Below, one piece after another: positions 63,305 to 64,000 of a DNA stretch of 64,000 bases; positions within the stretch are counted from its first letter, which is position 1, and each line of letters begins with the position of its first letter. Source of the DNA: Mycolicibacterium cosmeticum (GTDB lineage: Bacteria; Actinomycetota; Actinomycetes; Mycobacteriales; Mycobacteriaceae); contig JACPVS010000008.1 of NCBI GenBank assembly GCA_016197365.1, forward strand, positions 62,001-126,000, in the 5' to 3' direction. A program made the position numbers and the translations under genes. The notes beneath the pieces were generated by a model. It was not told where the DNA came from. It was given only the letters and a program-made list of their open reading frames with translations, and searched no databases.

Positions 63305-64000
63305 TCAGCTGTGAGATGGCGGCACGTCGTCGACCGGTGCGGTTTCCACGAGCAGCGACATCCCGTGGTGCGCGGGCATCTCGACGCCGAAGCTGTGCAG
63401 GTCGTCGACCGCGGCGATGACCTTGCCGCTGAACATGTCCGACACCACCGCGCTCGGCGGCAGGTGTTCGGAACGGACGGTGCCCGCGATGTCTTCGTTG
63501 GCGAAGTTCAGCACCGTCAACTGCAACTGGTTCGGATCGTCGAGTTGGTGGACCATGACCAGCATGCCGCGCTGGGACACCTCGGGGATGTCGATCTGCC
63601 TGCTGGTGGCGATACCGAAGTGCGTACGTACCTTCAGGATCGCCTGGAGCTGACGCAGGAAGCTGGTCTCGTCGGCGAGTTGCTCCGGTATGGGTCCGTA
63701 CAGGCTGACGCCGCGGGGCATCCCCGCGCCCGAGTGGGTGGCCTCCGGATTGACGCCCATCAGGTCGTGGGCGGCACGGTGGATCCAGCGGGTGTCCCCG
63801 CCGCGCAACAACTCTCCGACCTGTTCGGACGGCAGCGTCAGCATTCCGCACAGGTCCCATCCCGACAGCGCGAACACACCAGGCTGCAGGGCGTTGAACA
63901 TCGCCATCAGCAGATGTGCCCGACGGATGCGGTCGAGATCGCCGATGTCATCGAGATCCCTGACACCCAACGTTGCGGCGATGACCGTGGCCGTCGTGCA
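63305..64000 (-). CDS. GH13 alpha-amylase family enzyme, C-terminal part (cut by window end)
   Basis: 231 residues of the C-terminal part of a glycoside-hydrolase family 13 enzyme. The frame continues past the window edge. Late-barrel segments are visible: QPGVFALSGWDLCGMLTLP near the start and GVSLYGPIPEQL further on. The last 100 residues form the C-terminal beta-domain (VSQRGMLVMVHQLDDPNQLQL). The wording resembles trehalose-synthase-like (TreS-type) GH13 members, but catalytic residues lie outside the window, so the substrate is not assigned. The M. tuberculosis region has no GH13 gene right after Rv3706c, so this is a local insertion. Confidence 0.78.
   Translation of the reverse strand, partial: CTTATVIAATLGVRDLDDIGDLDRIRRAHLLMAMFNALQPGVFALSGWDLCGMLTLPSEQVGELLRGGDTRWIHRAAHDLMGVNPEATHSGAGMPRGVSLYGPIPEQLADETSFLRQLQAILKVRTHFGIATSRQIDIPEVSQRGMLVMVHQLDDPNQLQLTVLNFANEDIAGTVRSEHLPPSAVVSDMFSGKVIAAVDDLHSFGVEMPAHHGMSLLVETAPVDDVPPSHS

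Overview
The window comes from a high-GC, fast-growing mycobacterium (Mycolicibacterium type). From start to end it follows the Mycobacterium tuberculosis Rv3648c-Rv3706c gene order: cspA, a Tad pilus locus, acs, marP, nth, crp, the bagAB pair, whiB4, ponA2, the moxR2 cluster and the ergothioneine operon. The lfrR-lfrA drug efflux pair points to a rapid grower, because that pair is known from M. smegmatis. I found no insertion sequence, prophage, integrase or CRISPR array. This is a stable core chromosomal region with accessory genes inserted at a few points.

Layout. 1-10.2 kb: cspA end, MrfA-type repair helicase, an Rv3651-like sensor protein, a tightly overlapping tad/flp pilus operon read leftward (ssd, tadA, tadB, tadC, flp, tadE, tadE-like), then a HAD phosphatase gene lying between two small RNA genes, 6C RNA and Ms1 RNA. 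10.2-21.3 kb: acs, a secreted serine protease, holin-like and epoxide-hydrolase genes, the marP-NUDIX-thioredoxin-nth leftward operon, crp, and the MBL/RidA/DUF4177 leftward operon. 21.3-28.8 kb: the paired Get3-like ATPases, whiB4, ponA2, a metallophosphoesterase, cds1 and a small membrane protein gene. 28.9-33.5 kb: tRNA-Pro(CGG), then accessory genes (soluble protein kinase, asparagine permease, acyl-CoA thioesterase). 33.6-40.6 kb: the MoxR/DUF58/DUF4129/DUF4350 operon with SpoIIM-like and RDD membrane proteins. 40.7-52.9 kb: an accessory block (lfrR-lfrA, DUF1772, a secreted low-complexity protein, an AraC regulator, a cation/proton antiporter with a ParB-like partner, a carotenoid oxygenase facing a PadR regulator, a second PadR with an FGPG-rich N-terminus, an aldo/keto reductase, a methyltransferase). 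52.9-61.4 kb: Rv3698/Rv3699-like genes, an acyl-CoA dehydrogenase and the complete egtABCDE operon. 61.5-64 kb: exported proteins and the C-terminal part of a GH13 enzyme that runs off the window.

Three themes stand out. (1) About two dozen genes have a TAnnnT hexamer ending 6-8 bases before the start codon, the mycobacterial sign of leaderless transcription; this also helped choose starts. (2) Regulators and their likely operators can be read directly: the LfrR inverted repeat, a 34-bp nested palindrome between the carotenoid oxygenase and PadR genes, and a CRP-like palindrome inside the Ms1 RNA promoter, with crp itself 9 kb away. (3) A short repeat with core GGGGCGAGCGAAGCGACGGG occurs in tandem after acs and again inside two coding sequences, where it adds codons without breaking the frame.
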